Source: Candidatus Aerophobota bacterium
GTDB lineage: Bacteria; Aerophobota; Aerophobia; Aerophobales; AE-B3A
NCBI GenBank assembly: GCA_030616535.1
Contig: JAUWXE010000036.1
Coordinates: 1-9,499, forward strand
DNA: 9,499 bases
Direction: 5' to 3'
The translations under genes were made by a program, and so were the position numbers. Shown here piece after piece: positions 6,632 to 9,499 of this stretch. The first letter of the stretch is position 1. Each line of letters starts with the position of its first letter. A model generated the notes under the pieces. The model was given only the letters and a program-made list of their open reading frames with translations, had not been told where the DNA came from and did no database searches.

Positions 6632-8299
6632 TTATTTGTTTCTTAATTTCTTTAGCCACTTCATGACATTATTTTCCCCTCGGCCAAAATAGTCGTGCAA
6701 TCTTTCATATTCACGGTAGATTCTCTCATACCCCCGATGATTCTCGCCGTCAGGCACGAAGCACTCTCGCCTAAGATGCGCCATATTCTTGGCTGCTTCC
6801 ATGATACTGTCATAGCCCCCATTTTCCCTTCTCGCTGCCACTGTCCCAAACATAGCCGAGCCAAAAGCAGGAGCCTGAGAGGAGGCGGCTACTTTTATGG
6901 TCCGACCAGTTACATCGGCATAAATCTGCATGAGAAGTTTGTTGCGCTCTGGTAGACCACCACAGGCATAAAGCTCCTCTATCTTGACCTCATTTTCCTG
7001 AAAAGTATTAATTATCTTGTAGGTGCCAAAAGCGGTTGCCTCGATCAAGGCACGATAGATCTCCTCCGGCTTTGTCTCCAGGGTACATCCCAATAGAAGC
7101 CCGGAAAGATCGGCATCGACCAGTACCGAGCGATTACCATTCCACCAATCAAGAGCAAGAAGTCCGCTTTCCCCCACTTTTAAAAGGGAAGCTTTTTCTT
7201 CCAGTAGATGATGTATATTCACACCCTTTTTGTTGGCCTCCTCAAAGTATTTCGAGGGAACGCAATTTTCCACAAACCAGGCAAAGATGTCCCCTACTCC
7301 GGACTGACCCGCTTCATAACCGTAGTATCCGGGAAGAATACCCTCCTTGACTATGCCACATGCACCGGGAATTAGATGGAGTTCTTTGTCTACCATCATA
7401 TGACATATAGAGGTCCCCATTACCATAAGCATCTTACCTGGCTGGGTTATGGTAGCTGCCGGCACAGAGACATGGGCATCTACATTTCCCACCGCCACCG
7501 GTGTCCTCTCACGAAGTCCGGTGAGACGAGCCATCTCCTGAGTCAATCCCCCGGCTCTTGTTCCCAGAAGATAGATGTTTCTGGGCATCTTTTCATCAAC
7601 TACTTTCTCAAAGCGAGGATCCAGGGCTCGGAAGTAATCCTGGGAAGGAAAACCCGTATCATGATCCCATAGAGCCTTATAACCCGCTGTACAGGAGTTT
7701 CGTCGCTCTTTTCCTGTGAGCTGAAGAACTATCCAATCTGCTGCCTCTATTAATTTATCTGCCGCCTCATAAATCTGGGGAGCTTCATCAAGAATTTGTA
7801 GAGCCTTGGAATAGAACCACTCTGAAGAATACTTACCCCCATAGCGGGCCAGAAATTTTTCTTTCCTTTCGCTGGCCACCTGGTTTATCCTATCTGCCTC
7901 TGGCTGAGCAGCATGATGTTTCCATAACTTGACCCAACTGTGGGGATTATTTTTGTATTTATCAATCAGGCAAAGAGGGGTCCCCTCTTTATCAATGGGC
8001 ATCATGGTACAGGAGGTAAAATCAATCCCTATCCCGATGACATCCTGCGGGTTGACCCCGCTTTTTTCCAGTAGTTCAGGAATAGTTCTTTTTAGCGTCT
8101 CCATGTAGTCAGCCGGATTTTGCAGAGCCCAATCTGCCTCAAGCTTTATATGAGTGCCAGGAAGAAATTCATCTATTACCCCATCCTTATATTCATAAAC
8201 AGAGCTGGCTACCTCTTCCCCATCCCCCACCCTGACCAGAAGAGCTCTTCCTGACTCAGTTCCAAAATCAATACCCATAGCATATTTAGTCTGCCCCAT
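6632..8299 (-). CDS. araB: L-ribulokinase (FGGY-family carbohydrate kinase)
   Basis: This kinase transfers phosphate from ATP to L-ribulose (or a related ketopentose), giving L-ribulose 5-phosphate in the cytoplasm. Its 555 residues match AraB (about 560) and exceed most other FGGY kinases (about 500). Visible motifs: the N-terminal phosphate loop GIDFGTESGR (9-18), GIDFTSCTMMPID (91-103), GNVDAH with probable catalytic base Asp274, MVMGTSICHM in the AraB-specific stretch (292-301), and the nucleotide-binding GGLPERN (447-453) of the FGGY C-terminal domain. The stretch around 271-301 is characteristic of ribulokinases. The start is firm: AGGAGG (8306-8311) lies 6 bases before the ATG, and a good promoter lies 70-100 bases upstream. 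It heads the operon, and the epimerase begins 11 bases after its stop. Arabinose isomerase and an AraR/AraC-type regulator are not in the window. Confidence 0.95.
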   Translation of the reverse strand: MGQTKYAMGIDFGTESGRALLVRVGDGEEVASSVYEYKDGVIDEFLPGTHIKLEADWALQNPADYMETLKRTIPELLEKSGVNPQDVIGIGIDFTSCTMMPIDKEGTPLCLIDKYKNNPHSWVKLWKHHAAQPEADRINQVASERKEKFLARYGGKYSSEWFYSKALQILDEAPQIYEAADKLIEAADWIVLQLTGKERRNSCTAGYKALWDHDTGFPSQDYFRALDPRFEKVVDEKMPRNIYLLGTRAGGLTQEMARLTGLRERTPVAVGNVDAHVSVPAATITQPGKMLMVMGTSICHMMVDKELHLIPGACGIVKEGILPGYYGYEAGQSGVGDIFAWFVENCVPSKYFEEANKKGVNIHHLLEEKASLLKVGESGLLALDWWNGNRSVLVDADLSGLLLGCTLETKPEEIYRALIEATAFGTYKIINTFQENEVKIEELYACGGLPERNKLLMQIYADVTGRTIKVAASSQAPAFGSAMFGTVAARRENGGYDSIMEAAKNMAHLRRECFVPDGENHRGYERIYREYERLHDYFGRGENNVMKWLKKLRNK

Positions 8300-8370
8300 C
8301 CTTAACCTCCTTTGCCCTCATCTGAAAACCACAACTTGTTCAATCTATCTATAATTTCTTTTCATTCGGC

Positions 8371-8399
8371 ATTTTAACAAATTACCAGCAATTAGGCAA
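8371..8399 (-). promoter_or_regulatory. Sigma-70-type promoter of the araB-araD-leuC-leuD operon
   Basis: On the minus strand, -35 TTGCCT (8399-8394, 4 of 6 matches) is separated by exactly 17 bases from -10 TAAAAT (8376-8371, 5 of 6 matches). Transcription would begin near 8364, giving a leader of about 65 bases to the araB start at 8299. No riboswitch-like structure is evident in that leader. The promoter begins 15 bases past the palindromic element that follows the ATPase gene. Confidence 0.55.
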
Positions 8400-8413
8400 G
8401 AAAAGAAAATTGA

Positions 8414-8480
8414 AAAAAGGGGACGTGATTATTTTTTGGAAAAGTTTTTTGGAAAAGAAAAATAATCACGTCCCCTTTTT
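8414..8480. repeat. Perfect 23-bp inverted repeat, likely bidirectional terminator or small palindromic mobile element
   Basis: The arms 8414-8436 and 8458-8480 are exact reverse complements. Each has a GGGGACGTGATTA core (or its complement) flanked by runs of five A or T, around a 21-base loop. The stem begins 1 base past the subunit E stop at 8482. Read on the minus strand it ends in CCCCTTTTTT, the form of an intrinsic terminator, so it probably ends the ATPase transcript. The length and perfection of the arms, with a GGGGAC core next to an A run, exceed what termination requires. They resemble dispersed palindromes linked to REP-associated transposases, an inference from form only. Confidence 0.8.
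8432..8457. repeat. Two exact tandem copies of a 13-bp unit in the loop of the palindrome
   Basis: The unit TTTTTTGGAAAAG occurs twice back to back (8432-8444 and 8445-8457) without mismatch. The first copy starts inside the left arm (8432-8436) and the two fill the loop. This looks like a recent slippage or target-duplication event within the palindromic element. Confidence 0.85.
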
Positions 8481-8481
8481 C

Positions 8482-9075
8482 TTAAAGCAGCCTTCTAGCC
8501 ACTTCTACCTCTAGCTCATCCCTTAAGGAAAGAAACAGGTTGGAAAAAGTGCAGTTTATCTCCATTTCTTTCTTTTTGAGGATGAAACCACGTTCCTGAG
8601 CCCCAAGTTTTGGAGAAAGCCTCACCTCTTCGGTGGTTCCGGCCTCCTTCAAACTTTTTCTCAAGCTCTTAATAAAATTTCCTTCCATCCATTCCTCATC
8701 CCGAGGAGAAACTATGATCTCTTCTTCCCCTGAGTCTACATTTGAAAGAAGAGATCTCTTTATTAAACTAAGATACTCAGCCTTCTCCAGGGAGCTCAGT
8801 TTTCGTTCGGCCTCTCTGAATGCCTCATCCATAAGCTTTCGCTTGAGGATAAGAAGCTTTTTCCTCTCATCACTCCTCGTTCTTATTACTAATTTTCTTT
8901 TCTCATCCTTAGCTTGACTCCCTAATTGGTGGAGAATACTTTTCTTGACCTTATTGGCCTCTTCCCTAGCTCTTTTGATAATCTCCTCTCCTTCTTTATC
9001 GGCTTCCTCTTTTATCCTCTTAGCTTCTTGAGTAGCCTTGGCTTTAATATTTCTTAGGATATCCTCTAGGGCCAT
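8482..9075 (-). CDS. atpE: V/A-type ATP synthase/ATPase subunit E (peripheral stalk)
   Basis: This subunit forms, with a partner coiled-coil subunit, the peripheral stalk linking the catalytic A/B head to the membrane sector of a rotary V/A-type ATPase. It has 197 residues, the normal NtpE/AtpE length of about 190-200. Roughly residues 5-95 form a highly charged heptad-like coiled coil, beginning LEDILRNIKAKATQEAKRI. The C-terminal half, from about residue 105, is the globular domain that contacts subunit B. It includes EEEIIVSPRDEEW and the conserved GFILKKKEMEINCTFSNLF near the end. GGAG lies 8 bases before the ATG. The gene follows subunit K by 28 bases. After its stop there is only the palindromic terminator-like element and then an unrelated operon, so this end of the ATPase cluster lacks the usual following subunits C, F, A, B and D. 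Confidence 0.9.
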   Translation of the reverse strand: MALEDILRNIKAKATQEAKRIKEEADKEGEEIIKRAREEANKVKKSILHQLGSQAKDEKRKLVIRTRSDERKKLLILKRKLMDEAFREAERKLSSLEKAEYLSLIKRSLLSNVDSGEEEIIVSPRDEEWMEGNFIKSLRKSLKEAGTTEEVRLSPKLGAQERGFILKKKEMEINCTFSNLFLSLRDELEVEVARRLL

Positions 9076-9103
9076 TTCTATTTCTCCATGGGGGAAGTTT
9101 CCA

Positions 9104-9499
9104 CTAAATCTTTATTCCCATTACTAAAAAAATAGTGATAAGGAGCCCCAGTACCGCGTAAAACTCTACAAACACGGCAAGTACCACCACTTTCATTGAA
9201 TCGGCCGGCCTTTTAACGGTAAGCCCTACCCCAGCCGCGCAAACCTTTCCCTGGTGCAGAGCTGAGACCAGACCAAGAATAGCTATGGGCAGGGCGGCCA
9301 GAAAAAGATTCAATCCCTGAGCCGGTAATAAGTCTACCGGTGCTCCTCCTACCAGATTTATCTTGATTAGCAAAAGAAAAGCAGCCACGAAACCATAAAT
9401 TCCCTGAGTTCCTGGCAGAGCAGTAAGAATGAGATATCGGCCAAAGTTTTCTGGATCTTCCGTCATGGCCCCCGCACTAGCCTGACCGACCCAGCCAAT
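9104..9499 (-). CDS. ntpK: V/A-type ATPase subunit K, proteolipid ring subunit (5' end outside window)
   Basis: This membrane rotor-ring subunit carries the transported cation. The frame runs through the right edge: the internal ATG at 9466 is not the true start, since upstream codons read WVGQASAGA, matching the first loop of known K subunits. About 131 residues are visible of an expected 155-165, holding part of the first and all of the second helical hairpin of a duplicated proteolipid. As in Enterococcus NtpK, the first hairpin has Gln in LPGTQGIYGF instead of a carboxylate, and the second has the ion-binding Glu in FVEFYAVLG (bases 9166-9164). The Na+-ligand set Leu61, Thr64, Gln65, Gln110, Glu139 and supporting Tyr68 of the Enterococcus protein all have counterparts here, including Gln in LHQGK. 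A Na+-coupled enzyme is therefore likely. It is translated just ahead of subunit E. Confidence 0.93.
   Translation of the reverse strand: MGWVGQASAGAMTEDPENFGRYLILTALPGTQGIYGFVAAFLLLIKINLVGGAPVDLLPAQGLNLFLAALPIAILGLVSALHQGKVCAAGVGLTVKRPADSMKVVVLAVFVEFYAVLGLLITIFLVMGIKI

Noticed and set aside
7036..7672. Long plus-strand open frames opposite the ribulokinase gene, and similar ones opposite the leuC, leuD, araD, protease and subunit E genes
   Set aside because: They lie entirely opposite well-supported genes, have low-complexity or unnatural composition, and show no motifs or ribosome binding sites.

Overview
The window is a stretch of bacterial chromosome of moderate G+C, with every complete gene on the minus strand and one truncated gene on the plus strand at the left edge. 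It holds genes for a rotary V/A-type ATPase (proteolipid subunit K with a Na+-binding residue pattern, and stalk subunit E). Its intergenic repeats are hyphenated palindromes of the kind common in uncultured bacterial phyla. Together these suggest an anaerobic, possibly uncultured, fermentative bacterium. No rRNA, tRNA or unambiguous marker gene is present, so I do not assign a phylum.

Layout from right to left, the direction of transcription. (a) 9499-8482: the end of a V-type ATPase gene run, subunit K (cut by the window edge) followed by subunit E. (b) 8480-8414: a perfect 23-bp inverted repeat with a 21-base loop, just after the subunit E stop, able to act as a terminator in either direction. 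(c) 8399-8371: a good sigma-70-type promoter leading into a tight four-gene run: L-ribulokinase (araB), L-ribulose-5-phosphate 4-epimerase-like class II aldolase (araD), then the large and small subunits of an isopropylmalate/homoaconitate-type hydro-lyase (leuC, leuD families). Spacings are 11, 15 and 1 bases. (d) 4194-4129: a nested palindromic repeat that supplies the stop codon and last codon of the leuD-like gene. (e) 4075-3479: a ClpP-family serine protease carrying an export signal, which is unusual for ClpP. (f) 3474-3103: a doubtful small ORF with two segments resembling ribbon-helix-helix DNA-binding domains, the second cut short. (g) 3057-2116: an aldo/keto reductase that is much richer in G+C than its surroundings. 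(h) 1834-662: a sugar-permease-like major facilitator transporter, preceded by repeated TGTAAC half-sites. (i) 3-611, plus strand: the C-terminal part of a HAD-family sugar-phosphate phosphatase/phosphomutase, convergent with the transporter.

The kinase and epimerase would convert L-ribulose through L-ribulose 5-phosphate to D-xylulose 5-phosphate. A sugar-type transporter, an aldo/keto reductase and a HAD phosphatase nearby fit a carbohydrate-use neighbourhood, but arabinose isomerase is not in view. Why a leuCD-type hydratase is built into an araBD operon is the main open question. It could be simple co-transcription of leucine or lysine synthesis genes, or a hydratase recruited to a sugar-acid pathway.
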